In this document: in pieces, positions 41,822-49,926 of the stretch
How positions within the stretch are numbered: position 1 is the first letter of the stretch
Layout of the letters: each line of letters begins with the position of its first letter
DNA from: JAICJR01 sp036494715
GTDB taxonomy: Bacteria; Actinomycetota; Thermoleophilia; Solirubrobacterales; Thermoleophilaceae
Length of the DNA: 64,000 bases
Assembly: GCA_036494715.1 (NCBI GenBank)
Contig: DASXNY010000007.1
Coordinates: 45,475-109,474 of the forward strand
Reading direction: 5' to 3'
Program-made: the position numbers and the translations under genes
Notes under the pieces: model-generated
Database searches by the model: none
Told to the model about the DNA's origin: nothing
The model's input: only the letters and a program-made list of their open reading frames with translations

Positions 41822-43599
41822 ACGCGCCTCGTCACATCCGTGAGCTCGATGCTGCCGGCGAGGTCAGGTCCCCACTGCGGCGTCCCCGCGCGCACCACGG
41901 TGCCCTTGCCCAGCCGATAGGCGATGAAAGCCGGGTGGCTCGGGTCGCGTCCCGCCGAGGACAGGATCTGCGTCCCGCCCACGAGGCGCTGCGACTGCTC
42001 GAACTGCGTGAAGTTGCCGAGCAGGCCGTCGGTCACGCCGCGGAAGAGGCCGAGCGTGTCGGGCTGGTTGACCACCATCGGCGCCTGCTGGATGCGCGCG
42101 CCCGCCGTCTCCTCGCCGAACACGTTCACGCGCTCGGGCGCGGTCGGGTCGATCAGCTCCCCCGCGGCCACGCCGACCCGGCGCCGGAAGGCGTCGGTGC
42201 CGAATGACGCCACGTTGCCGCCGCCGTCCACGTAGTTGCGCAGCGCGAGGTCGAGCTTGTTGGTGAGCCAGGTCTCATCACCGGCGAACATGACCCCGGT
42301 GTGCCCGGCGATCGTCGGTCCCTTGCCCTCGGCGAGCGCGAGGTCGGTGGTGATCTCGTAGCCGTCGCGCTCACGGGCGAGGAAGCGCAGCAGCGGCGCG
42401 ACCTTGCCGGTCAGCCCGGCGGGCGCCAGCCCGTGAGCGAATGGGCGCTGTACCCGCACGCTCTCACCGCCACTGAGCGTGTTGGGGAAGCCGTCGTCGT
42501 CGTCGTCCACCTCGTTGCCGCCCTGCCAGGCGAGCGCGGGCAGCACCACGAGCACACTGCCCTTGTGCGGCCCCTGCACCACGACAGGTTGCACCGCGCG
42601 GTGGCCCGCCGCCCGCACGCGCAAGAGGTAGAGGCCCGTCGGCGTGCCGGAGGGGACGTGCACCGAAATCTGGCCGCCGCGAGCGCTGCCACGCGCCACC
42701 GCCGCGCCGGCGCTCACGGGCCCGAGGCTCCAGCGCAGCCGCCGCGGCAGCGGGCCGACCTGGAACTGCGCGACCGAGCCGGCGCGCACCGGGTCGAGCG
42801 AGCCGCTGACGGTGAGATAGCGGATCGACACGCCGGTGCCAGGCTTGGCCTCGAGGCGCGAAGGTGGCAGGACGCGCGGGAAGCTGCCGCCGTTGCCCGC
42901 GTGGTCGTAGGTGGTGATCGAGATCGCGTAGGTGCCGTCGGGCACCGGCGTGCCGCCCTGCTTGTTCCCGTAGGTGCCGTACCACTTGACCGTCTTGCGG
43001 TCGCGCGGGGCACTGAACGCGGTGATCTCCTTCGGCTTCGGAAGGTCGGTCCTGTAGATCTGGACGAGCGGGTGCGGATTCGAGCTGCCGCGATAGCTCA
43101 CGAGCGAGCGCCCCGCCACCCCACTTGCGCCCGGGAGCAGAGGCCCCCGGGTCACCGACAGGATGCGCGGGTGCGGCGGCGTGGTGTCGAGAATCAGTAC
43201 GCGCGCCGCCGTGACCGAGCGCGCCTGGTCGCGCAGCGTGACCCGCAACCGGTAGTCGCCGTCAGGCGCGATCGCGCCGTCGTCGGTGCGGCCGTTCCAC
43301 ACGAACCGGTGCCGGCCGCGTGAGAGGACCTTGTCGTCCACCAGCGTGCGCATATCGTCGCCCGCCGAGTTCACGAGCGTCGCGGTCACACGGCCTCTGT
43401 CACGCAGCGTGAAGTAGACGTTCACCCGCTTGAGTGCCTGCGGACCGCAGGGATCGCAAGCGGGCGCGATGTAGCGCTTGTAGTAGACCCGCTCGATGAT
43501 CGGCGTGGCGCGCTTGAGCCGCTGGGCGACGACAAACGCCGCCGAGGTGGCGAGCACCAAGACCCCGAATACGACGCGGACCAAGACGCTGCTCGGCAC
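41800..43599 (-). CDS. exported protein with FlgD-like Ig repeats and an amidotransferase-like C-terminal domain
   Basis: About 599 residues. A membrane helix (SSVLVRVVFGVLVLATSAAF) anchors the protein; two FlgD-Ig-like sandwiches follow (FVWNGRTDDGAIAPDGDYRL; VKWYGTYGNKQGGTPVPDGT). The C-terminal ~230 residues (VLVVLPALAWQGGNEVDDDD, GYEITTDLALAEG, MFAGDETWLTNKLDLALRNY, VDGGGNVASFGTDAF) resemble the class-I amidotransferase-like domain of N,N-dimethylformamidase large-subunit-type proteins. No catalytic role can be assigned. GTG 43599 has a TACGGT hexamer ending seven bases upstream. It probably works outside the membrane with the neighbouring ligase. Confidence 0.7.
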   Translation of the reverse strand: MPSSVLVRVVFGVLVLATSAAFVVAQRLKRATPIIERVYYKRYIAPACDPCGPQALKRVNVYFTLRDRGRVTATLVNSAGDDMRTLVDDKVLSRGRHRFVWNGRTDDGAIAPDGDYRLRVTLRDQARSVTAARVLILDTTPPHPRILSVTRGPLLPGASGVAGRSLVSYRGSSNPHPLVQIYRTDLPKPKEITAFSAPRDRKTVKWYGTYGNKQGGTPVPDGTYAISITTYDHAGNGGSFPRVLPPSRLEAKPGTGVSIRYLTVSGSLDPVRAGSVAQFQVGPLPRRLRWSLGPVSAGAAVARGSARGGQISVHVPSGTPTGLYLLRVRAAGHRAVQPVVVQGPHKGSVLVVLPALAWQGGNEVDDDDDGFPNTLSGGESVRVQRPFAHGLAPAGLTGKVAPLLRFLARERDGYEITTDLALAEGKGPTIAGHTGVMFAGDETWLTNKLDLALRNYVDGGGNVASFGTDAFRRRVGVAAGELIDPTAPERVNVFGEETAGARIQQAPMVVNQPDTLGLFRGVTDGLLGNFTQFEQSQRLVGGTQILSSAGRDPSHPAFIAYRLGKGTVVRAGTPQWGPDLAGSIELTDVTRRVWSLLSQ

Positions 43600-43606
43600 G
43601 CGCGTA

Positions 43607-43612
43607 ACCGTA
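43607..43612 (-). promoter_or_regulatory. -10-like TACGGT 7 nt before GTG 43599
   Basis: On the minus strand TACGGT (43612-43607) ends seven bases before GTG 43599. The same hexamer is the -10 of the promoter at 52720-52747. Confidence 0.35.
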
Positions 43613-43634
43613 TCCCGCGCGCCTGAGAGCCGCG

Positions 43635-44555
43635 TTATCCGCCGATGGAGTTGGCCTTGTCGGCCCCGATGATCACCGTGACGGTGGCATCGCCCGCGAG
43701 CGTCTGCGTCTGCGGGTCGATCTTCTCGATCTGCGTGATGCCGAGCTTGTCGCCCACGAGGCGCGCCGCCTTCTCGTTGTTGTCCGAGTACTCGACGACC
43801 GACTCCGCCTGCTGCCCCTGGGTGAGGGCGTTGTTGGTGTTGCCGGGGGTGAAGCCGTCCTGGTCGAGCTTGTTGGCCACCGTGGCCGCCAGGCCCTGCA
43901 CGGTCGTGCCGTTGAGCACCGCGACGGTGACTGAGCTCGGGTTCACGGCCGGCGCCTTGTGGCTCTTCTTGGACTTGGACTTGCTCGTGCTCGAGCTCGA
44001 GCTGCTGCCGCCGCCGCCGGAGCCGGAGTTGGCGGAGATGGCGGAGCCGTTCGTGCCGCTGTCCGACTTGGTGAGCTGCGACACGCCGTAGGCGGCGCCC
44101 GCGCCGATCACGAGCACGCCCACCACGATCAGCACGATATAGCGCGGCGCCGGCCAGTTGATGCGCCGGTACCACGGGTCCTGCTCCTGCACGTTGCCGA
44201 GAATCGAAGAGGTGCTGGCGGGCGCCGGCGTGGGGCGCGAGGTCGGCAGGGTCGGCGGTGGCGGCGCCGGCACGCCGCTCGGCGGCGGAGCGGGAGCGGT
44301 CTGTGGGCGCACCGCGGGCGCGGCAACGGTGCCCGCGCCGGCGCCCGCCGCGGCGCGCTGCTGCTGTGTGGCCTGCGCCTGCGCCTGCGCGCTGATCCGG
44401 GCCTCCTCCTCCGCGGCGCGCTCCGGCGCGCGGCCGGCCCACTCGCGCAGCCGCTTCACGTCCCGCGCCTGCGAGAAGTAGAGGGCGCTGAGCACTGCCA
44501 GGCCTACGACGGCGGCAAAGCCCGCGTAGGAGCCAATCTCCTGAACCAGGTGCAT
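43635..44555 (-). CDS. LytR C-terminal (LytR_C) domain membrane protein
   Basis: A 306-residue protein: an N-terminal hydrophobic segment (~8-27), a Gln/Ala/Pro-rich cytoplasmic linker, a second helix (~140-160, YIVLIVVGVLVIGAGAAYGV), a Gly/Ser/Lys-rich stalk and a C-terminal LytR_C domain (~205-300: VTVAVLNGTTVQGLAATVAN, ESVVEYSDNNEKAARLVGDK, TVIIGADKA). In LCP enzymes this domain accompanies the ligase that attaches glycopolymers to peptidoglycan; here the catalytic LCP domain is absent, so it may be a partner or binding module. ATG 44555. It lies 15 bp after the CapD-like gene. Confidence 0.85.
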   Translation of the reverse strand: MHLVQEIGSYAGFAAVVGLAVLSALYFSQARDVKRLREWAGRAPERAAEEEARISAQAQAQATQQQRAAAGAGAGTVAAPAVRPQTAPAPPPSGVPAPPPPTLPTSRPTPAPASTSSILGNVQEQDPWYRRINWPAPRYIVLIVVGVLVIGAGAAYGVSQLTKSDSGTNGSAISANSGSGGGGSSSSSSTSKSKSKKSHKAPAVNPSSVTVAVLNGTTVQGLAATVANKLDQDGFTPGNTNNALTQGQQAESVVEYSDNNEKAARLVGDKLGITQIEKIDPQTQTLAGDATVTVIIGADKANSIGG

Positions 44556-44570
44556 TACTGCGGCCGTACC

Positions 44571-46412
44571 TTAGACGGAATGCCGGGCGCCCAAAGGCGG
44601 CACCAGGCCGCGCTCGCGCGCCAGCGACGACACCATCTTGGCCAGCTCGTCCGGCTTCCCGTGATAGACGAGCTCTTCCACACGGGCAAACGCCTCCTCC
44701 ACCCAAATGGGATCGAACGGCGACCGTGAAGCGGCCACGATCTTCTCCGCCGGCGTGGGCAGCGGGCGCTCGTCGGGATTGAACAGCTCCTCGTGCAGCT
44801 TCTCGCCCGGGCGGCGGCCCACGATGTCGATCGCGATGTCCACCCCCGGCTCCTGCCCGGAGAGCCGGATCATGTTCTCGGCCAGGTCGAGGATCTTCAC
44901 GGGTTCGCCCATCTCGAGCACGTACACCTCGCCGCCCTCGCCGAGGTCGCCGGAGCGGATGATCAGCTGCACGGCCTCCGGGATCGTCATGAAGTAGCGG
45001 GTCATCGCGGCATCGGTGACCGTCACCGGCCCACCCTCCGCGATCTGGCGGCGGAAGATCGGCACGACCGAGCCCGACGAGCCGAGCACATTGCCGAAGC
45101 GCACGGTCGTGAAGCGCGTCTTGCGGAAACGGTGCTGCGCGGCCTCGACGGCCCACTCGGCGAGCGTCTTCGACGCGCCCATCACGGTCGCGGGCGTGAC
45201 GGCCTTGTCGGTCGAGACGAGCACGAAGCGGCGCACGCCGGACTCGCCGGCCGCCGACGCCACGATGCGCGTGGCCACGGCGTTGTTGCGCACGGCCTCG
45301 ATCGGGTTCTCCTCCATCAGCGGCACATGCTTGTAGGCCGCCGCGTGGAAGACCACGCTCGGGCGCAGCTCGATGAACAGCTCGCGCATGCGCGTGGCGT
45401 CCTTGCAGTCCGCCAGGACGGCGCGGGCGCGGTTGAAGTGGCGCCCGTCCTGGAGCTCGCGGCGGATCTCGAAGAGGCCGTTCTCGCTGTTCTCGACGAG
45501 GATCAGCTCACGCGGTCCGACGCGCGCGATCTGGCGGCAGAGCTCGGCGCCGATCGAGCCGCCGGCGCCCGTGATCAGCACGGTCTCGTCCGCCAGGTAG
45601 CGGCCCACGCGGTCGATCTCCATGCGCACCGGCTCGCGGCCGAGCACGTCCTCCACGCGCACCTCGCGCACCTGGCGTACCAGGTTCACGCCGCCGCGCA
45701 GGATCTCGAACACGGTCGGCAGCGTGCGCACCGGGATGCTGCGCTCGCGGCACGCCGACACCACCTTCTGGCGCAGCTCGCCGGGCGCCGACGGGATCGC
45801 GATGATCACCTCGTCGGGCTCGGAGATGTCGAGCACCTCGGGCAGCTCGTCGGTGGTACCCAGCACCTTCAGCCCGACGATGCGCATGCCCTGCTTGCGC
45901 GGGTCGTCGTCGACGAAGCCGATCACCGACTGGCGCAGCTCGGGATTGCGGCGCAGCTCGAGCACCACGGACTGGCCGCCGTTGCCGGCGCCGACCACCA
46001 GCACCTCGCGGCCGTCCTTGGGACCAAGCGGCGCGCGGAACGAGCGCTCCACCAGGATCGTGCGCACGAAGAAGCGGATGCCGGCCACGCCGGACAGCGT
46101 GAGCAGGAAGTCGAGCGCGATCACGCCACGCGGCGGATCGGTGCCGCCGGGCGTGAACAGGAACAGCGCGACGACGAGCCCCGCGGTGCAGATCGCCACC
46201 GCTTGGAAGATCGCCTCGAAGTCCTTCTGGTCCACGAAGCGCCAGAGCTTGTGGTAGAGCCGGAAAAGGGCGAAGACGATCAGCTTGCCCGGGACGACGA
46301 ACAGGATCGTGCCCCAGAGCAGCGTGTTGTAGCGGTCCGGAACTCCGCTGTCGAAGCGCAGGACGAACGCCAGCCACCAGGCCAGCGCGACCACGCAGCC
46401 GTCGATCAGCAC
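44571..46412 (-). CDS. CapD/WbpM-type NDP-sugar 4,6-dehydratase, membrane-bound
   Basis: 613 residues from GTG 46412. Four N-terminal helices (CVVALAWWLAFVLRFDSG onward), a first Rossmann domain (VLVVGAGNGGQSVVLELRRN) and a second, catalytic SDR domain (VLITGAGGSIGAELCRQIAR). The SDR catalytic region is AAYKHVPLMEENPIEAVRNN, STDKAVTPATVMGASKTLAE (variant active site of the WbpM family) and IVGRRPGEKLHEELF. It converts UDP-GlcNAc to a 4-keto-6-deoxy sugar for glycan assembly. The frame is open 19 codons further upstream to a CTG (46469) preceded by AAGGA, giving LTALKSRFFSSIGARRAGQ; this may be the true start. Confidence 0.9.
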   Translation of the reverse strand: MLIDGCVVALAWWLAFVLRFDSGVPDRYNTLLWGTILFVVPGKLIVFALFRLYHKLWRFVDQKDFEAIFQAVAICTAGLVVALFLFTPGGTDPPRGVIALDFLLTLSGVAGIRFFVRTILVERSFRAPLGPKDGREVLVVGAGNGGQSVVLELRRNPELRQSVIGFVDDDPRKQGMRIVGLKVLGTTDELPEVLDISEPDEVIIAIPSAPGELRQKVVSACRERSIPVRTLPTVFEILRGGVNLVRQVREVRVEDVLGREPVRMEIDRVGRYLADETVLITGAGGSIGAELCRQIARVGPRELILVENSENGLFEIRRELQDGRHFNRARAVLADCKDATRMRELFIELRPSVVFHAAAYKHVPLMEENPIEAVRNNAVATRIVASAAGESGVRRFVLVSTDKAVTPATVMGASKTLAEWAVEAAQHRFRKTRFTTVRFGNVLGSSGSVVPIFRRQIAEGGPVTVTDAAMTRYFMTIPEAVQLIIRSGDLGEGGEVYVLEMGEPVKILDLAENMIRLSGQEPGVDIAIDIVGRRPGEKLHEELFNPDERPLPTPAEKIVAASRSPFDPIWVEEAFARVEELVYHGKPDELAKMVSSLARERGLVPPLGARHSV

Positions 46413-46606
46413 CTGTCCGGCTCGACGGGCGCCTATGGATGAAAAGAAGCGGGACTTGAGCGCTGTCAGGGGTTCCTTCTCTTCCCGGCCAGGAAAACGG
46501 CATGCCGAGCCGCAAAACCGCCCGGGTCATGCTAGCGACGATGCGGCGACCCCGTGAACGGTGTAAGGGTCTTCTCAGTGGCTGCCGCTAGGCTTCTGCG
46601 ACCTCG

Positions 46607-47248
46607 ATGCTCCTAATCGCCTCGATCAGCGACCGGCTGGTGGACCTGGCCGTAAACGTGATCGGCGACCTCGGCTTGGCGGGCATTTTCGTGCTCACCA
46701 TCGCTGAGAGCGCCTGCATACCCATCCCGAGCGAAGCCACGATGCTGTTCGCCGGCTTCAACGTCTCGGAGGGGCATTTTCCGCTGTGGCAAGCCGTCGC
46801 GGTGGGTGTGGCGGGCGAGCTCGTGGGGTCCACGATCGCCTACGCGGTGGGCTATTTCGGCCGCATCGACCTGATCGAGAAGCACGGCAAGGCGCTCCAC
46901 ATCACCCCCGCCCGGCTGGCCTGGGCGGACCGCTGGTTCTCCCGCCACGGCGAGGCCACCGTGTTCTTCGCGCGCATGGTGCCGGTCGTGCGGGCGTTTG
47001 TGTCGCTGCCGGCGGGCGTGGCGCGCATGCCCTACGGCAGGTTCGCGCTGTTCACCGTCGCGGGCTGCACGCCGTGGCTGCTGGGCCTGGCGCTGATCGG
47101 CCGCGCGGCGGGCGACAACTGGCGCCACTGGCGCCACTACATCGGCTATCTCGACTACGTCGCGCTCGCCGCGATCGTGATCGGGATCGTGTATCTCGTG
47201 GTGCGGCGCCGCAACCGGCCGCGCGCCGCTGAGACCGAGCCTGTCTAG
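46607..47248 (+). CDS. DedA-family membrane protein
   Basis: A 213-residue protein with the DedA (SNARE-associated) signature: FVLTIAESACIPIPSEATML (helix 1 region with E and P), YAVGYFGRIDLIEKHGK, and FARMVPVVRAFVSLPAGVAR (the F/G-x-R-x-x-P-x-x-R pattern). DedA proteins are flippases for polyprenyl phosphate and phospholipids. The next frame, encoding an undecaprenyl-diphosphatase, follows directly after one TAG in the same reading frame, so the two products probably cooperate in lipid-carrier recycling. A TAGGCT hexamer lies 12 nt before ATG 46607. Confidence 0.9.
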   Translation: MLLIASISDRLVDLAVNVIGDLGLAGIFVLTIAESACIPIPSEATMLFAGFNVSEGHFPLWQAVAVGVAGELVGSTIAYAVGYFGRIDLIEKHGKALHITPARLAWADRWFSRHGEATVFFARMVPVVRAFVSLPAGVARMPYGRFALFTVAGCTPWLLGLALIGRAAGDNWRHWRHYIGYLDYVALAAIVIGIVYLVVRRRNRPRAAETEPV

Positions 47249-48049
47249 CTGTCCGGCCGGCTTCGCATCTCGCAGGCGCTCGGCCTCGGAGCCATTCAGG
47301 GACCGACCGAGCTGTTGCCGGTGTCGAGCTCCGGACACCTCGCGCTCGTGCCCCAGCTGCTCGGCTGGGACTACGGCGAGCTCGACCCGGAGCTGCGCAA
47401 GTCGTTCGAGGTGGCGCTGCACGCGGGCACGGCCGCGGCGCTCGCGCTCGCACTGCGCGACGAGGTCGCCGAGGTCCTCCGCACGCTCGACCGGCGCCGG
47501 CTCGCCGGAATCGCGCTCACGTTCGGTCCTGCCGCGCTCGTGGCCGCGGTGTTCGAGCGGGCGATCGAGGAGCGGCTGGGCTCGGCGCGCTCGGTGGCGC
47601 TGGCCCAGCTCGCGGCGGGGATCGCGCTGGCGCTCGCCGACCTCGCCCCCGCCGAGCGGCCGTACTCCTCCGCGGGCGCGCTCGACCATCTGCTGATCGG
47701 CTGCGGCCAGGCGGCGGCGCTCGTGCCGGGCGTGTCCCGCAACGGCGCCACGCTCACGGCGGCGCGCCTCCTGCGCTTCGAGCGGCGGGCGGCCAGCGTG
47801 CTGTCGCGCCACGCGGCGCTGCCGGTGATCGCCGGCGCCACCGCGCTCAAGGGCCTGCGCCTGGCTCGGCGCGGCATGGGCCCGGAGCTCTACGGTGCGT
47901 TCGCGGCCGGAGCGGCGGCGGCGTTCGCCTCCACGCTCGCCTCGCGCGGGCTGATCGGCGTGATCGACCGGGCACGCTCGTACGCCCCGTTCGCCGCGTA
48001 CCGGATCGCGCTTGGCGCGGTCGCGCTGGGGCGCCTCCGCGCGCGCTGA
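47249..48049 (+). CDS. uppP: undecaprenyl-diphosphatase
   Basis: About 267 residues. UppP regenerates the undecaprenyl-phosphate carrier. Motif 1 is IQGPTELLPVSSSGHLALV and motif 2 is VPGVSRNGATLTAARLL; both are present, with an Asn where most have Ser. Since motif 1 begins near residue 15, the first usable standard codon (TTG 47315) would cut into the conserved motif. A CTG at 47249, immediately after the DedA stop and in the same frame, is the likely start (LSGRLRISQALGLGAI). Read-through of the TAG producing a DedA-UppP fusion is a second possibility. Function is confident, start is not. Confidence 0.87.
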   Translation: MSGRLRISQALGLGAIQGPTELLPVSSSGHLALVPQLLGWDYGELDPELRKSFEVALHAGTAAALALALRDEVAEVLRTLDRRRLAGIALTFGPAALVAAVFERAIEERLGSARSVALAQLAAGIALALADLAPAERPYSSAGALDHLLIGCGQAAALVPGVSRNGATLTAARLLRFERRAASVLSRHAALPVIAGATALKGLRLARRGMGPELYGAFAAGAAAAFASTLASRGLIGVIDRARSYAPFAAYRIALGAVALGRLRAR

Positions 48050-48062
48050 TTGAATAGCCGCG

Positions 48063-49130
48063 ATGGCAGACAGCGCGTACGCCCGCGCCGGCGTGGACAC
48101 GAGCCGCGCGGAGCGCGCGATCTCCGGGCTCGTCGATGTCCTGCGCACGATCGACAGCGGCAAGCCGTCGCGCTCTCTCCTGCGCTCCGGCCACTACGCA
48201 GCCGTGCTCGAGCTGAACGGCGTGGGGCTCGCGCTGTCCACCGACGGCGTGGGCAGCAAGGTGATCGTGGCCGAGCAGCTCGGCCGCTACGACACCGTCG
48301 GCATCGACTGCGTCGCGATGAACGTCAACGACCTCGTCTGCGTCGGCGCCGAGCCGATCGCGCTGCTCGACTACATCGCGGTCGAGGACGCCGACCCCGA
48401 GGTGCTGCGGCAGATCGCCGTCGGGTTGAAGGAGGGCGCCGAGCAGGCCGGCGTCGAGATCCCCGGCGGCGAGCTTGCGCAGCTGCCGGAGCTGATCCGC
48501 GGCCACCCGTCGCCGCGCGGCTTCGACCTGGCCGCGTCGTCCTTCGGCGTGGTCGCGCTCGACGCGATCGTCACCGGAGAGGACCTCGCCGCTGGCGACG
48601 CCGTGATCGGCCTGCCCTCCAGCGGCCTGCACTCCAACGGCTACACGCTCGCGCGCCGCGCGCTGCCCGAGCTCGAGGAGGCGCCGCCCGAGCTGGGCGG
48701 CGCGAGCGTCGGCGACGAGCTGCTGCGCCCTACCGCGATCTACGTCCGCGCCGCGCTCGAGCTGCTGCGTTCCGACGCCGTCGACGTCCATGGGCTCGCC
48801 CACATCACCGGCGACGGCTTCCTCAACCTGCCGCGCCTGAGCCACACCGTGGGCTGGACGATCGACCGCCCGTTGCCCGTGCCGCCGGTGTGCGAGCTGA
48901 TCGCCGAGCGCGCGTCGGTGCCGGCCGAGGAGATGTGGGAGACGTTCAACATGGGCTGCGGCTTCTGCTGCGTGGTGCCCGCGGAGCACGCTGCCGCCGC
49001 CACGGAGCTGCTCAGCCACCACCACCCGGGCGCCGCCCTGATCGGCTCGGTCAGCGGCGACGCCGGCCTGGTCGAACTGCCCGCCGCCGGGCTCACGGGC
49101 CGCCGCGGCGAGGGCTTCCGGCGCGCATGA
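48063..49130 (+). CDS. purM: phosphoribosylformylglycinamidine cyclo-ligase (AIR synthase)
   Basis: A 355-residue enzyme that makes aminoimidazole ribotide from FGAM and ATP in purine synthesis. The N-terminus YARAGVDTSRAERAISGLVD and STDGVGSKVIVAEQLGRYDT (Asp of the ATP site) match PurM. Further landmarks are CVGAEPIALLDYIAVED, the GLHSNGYTLAR loop, ITGDGFLNLPR and FNMGCGFCCVVP. It is of standard length and independent of purine neighbours here. A TTGAAT hexamer ends seven bases before ATG 48063. The stop overlaps the MmcQ gene by ATGA. Confidence 0.93.
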   Translation: MADSAYARAGVDTSRAERAISGLVDVLRTIDSGKPSRSLLRSGHYAAVLELNGVGLALSTDGVGSKVIVAEQLGRYDTVGIDCVAMNVNDLVCVGAEPIALLDYIAVEDADPEVLRQIAVGLKEGAEQAGVEIPGGELAQLPELIRGHPSPRGFDLAASSFGVVALDAIVTGEDLAAGDAVIGLPSSGLHSNGYTLARRALPELEEAPPELGGASVGDELLRPTAIYVRAALELLRSDAVDVHGLAHITGDGFLNLPRLSHTVGWTIDRPLPVPPVCELIAERASVPAEEMWETFNMGCGFCCVVPAEHAAAATELLSHHHPGAALIGSVSGDAGLVELPAAGLTGRRGEGFRRA

Positions 49131-49489
49131 CCGCGGCGCGGCTGCGCCGCGCCTGCCTCGCGCTCCCCGGCGCGGAGGAGACCTTCCCGTTCGGTCCGGA
49201 GAACTCGGTGTTCAAGGTCGCGGGCAAGATGTTCGCCATCTCGCGCCTCAAGGCGAAGCGTCCGTTGCGCGTGGGCCTCAAGTGCGAGCCGGAGCTGGCC
49301 GAGGGCCTGCGCGCCGCCCATGCCGCGATCATCCCCGGCTACCACCTCAACAAGCGCCACTGGAACACCGTCGTGCTCGACGGCTCCCTGCCAGAGCGCA
49401 TGGTGGTGGAGATGATCGAGGACTCCTACGACCTGGTCGTGGCCAAGCTCTCCAAGTCCACCCAGGCCGAGCTCGGCTGGCTGTCGTAA
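49127..49489 (+). CDS. MmcQ/YjbR family protein
   Basis: A 120-residue protein with the compact MmcQ/YjbR (CyaY-like) fold: ACLALPGAEETFPFGPENSV, VFKVAGKMFAISRLK, PGYHLNKRHWNTVVLDGSLP (conserved H-x-N-K-x-H-W-N), and EDSYDLVVAKLSK. The family binds DNA in structural studies, but its role is unsettled. ATG 49127 overlaps the purM stop (ATGA), so it is co-translated with it. Confidence 0.9.
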   Translation: MTAARLRRACLALPGAEETFPFGPENSVFKVAGKMFAISRLKAKRPLRVGLKCEPELAEGLRAAHAAIIPGYHLNKRHWNTVVLDGSLPERMVVEMIEDSYDLVVAKLSKSTQAELGWLS

Positions 49490-49492
49490 GCT
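49487..49492 (+). promoter_or_regulatory. -10-like TAAGCT before the cupin gene
   Basis: TAAGCT overlaps the MmcQ stop codon and ends eight bases before ATG 49501. It lies in the 12-mer CTGTCGTAAGCT that also precedes the esterase gene at 29713-29724. Confidence 0.4.
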
Positions 49493-49500
49493 CGCCCGTC

Positions 49501-49926
49501 ATGGCCGAGCCGCCGGAGATCGCGTTCGCGTCGCTCGAGCCGGGCAACGGCGAACGCTTCCAGTCGCTGCGCCGCGAGCTCGGCGTGACGAGCTTCGGCA
49601 TGAACCTGATCACGCTGCAGCCACGCGAGCGCGGCCGTGTGCACGCCCACAAGCAGCAGGAGGAGGTCTATCTGGTCCTCCAGGGCGAGCTCACGCTGCT
49701 GCTCGACGACGACGAGGAGCACACGCTCGGCCGCGCCCAGCTCATACGCGTCGGACCGAGCGTGCGGCGGCAGCTCGTGAACGGCGGCAAGGAACGGCTC
49801 GTGCTGCTCGCGCTGGGCGGGGCCGGCGAGCACCAGGGCCGCGACGGGCGGGCCTGGGCCTCCTGGGACGAGGGCGGCGACGGCCGTCCGCCCCAGGAGA
49901 TCCCGTTGCCCGACGACCTGCCTTAG
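49501..49926 (+). CDS. cupin-domain protein
   Basis: A 141-residue single-cupin protein. Cupin motif 1 is RGRVHAHKQQEEVYLVLQGE (G-x5-H-x-H-x4-E-x6-G pattern), and motif 2 follows after LIRVGPSVRRQLVNGG. The two His and one Glu of motif 1 can bind a metal; the motif-2 His is replaced, so the metal site is incomplete. A role as a small-molecule-binding or isomerase-like protein is possible. The C-terminus is charged and Pro-rich. The stop TTAG overlaps the convergent DsbA-like gene. Confidence 0.85.
   Translation: MAEPPEIAFASLEPGNGERFQSLRRELGVTSFGMNLITLQPRERGRVHAHKQQEEVYLVLQGELTLLLDDDEEHTLGRAQLIRVGPSVRRQLVNGGKERLVLLALGGAGEHQGRDGRAWASWDEGGDGRPPQEIPLPDDLP

Noticed and set aside
41800..45156. An open frame of more than 1100 codons continuing upstream of the FlgD-like gene
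   Set aside because: The part upstream of 43599 overlaps the LytR_C and CapD-like genes in a wrong frame and is low-complexity; a GTG with a -10 hexamer at 43599 is the sensible start.
47315..47317. TTG as start of uppP
   Set aside because: It would remove residues of the first conserved UppP motif and most of the first helix.
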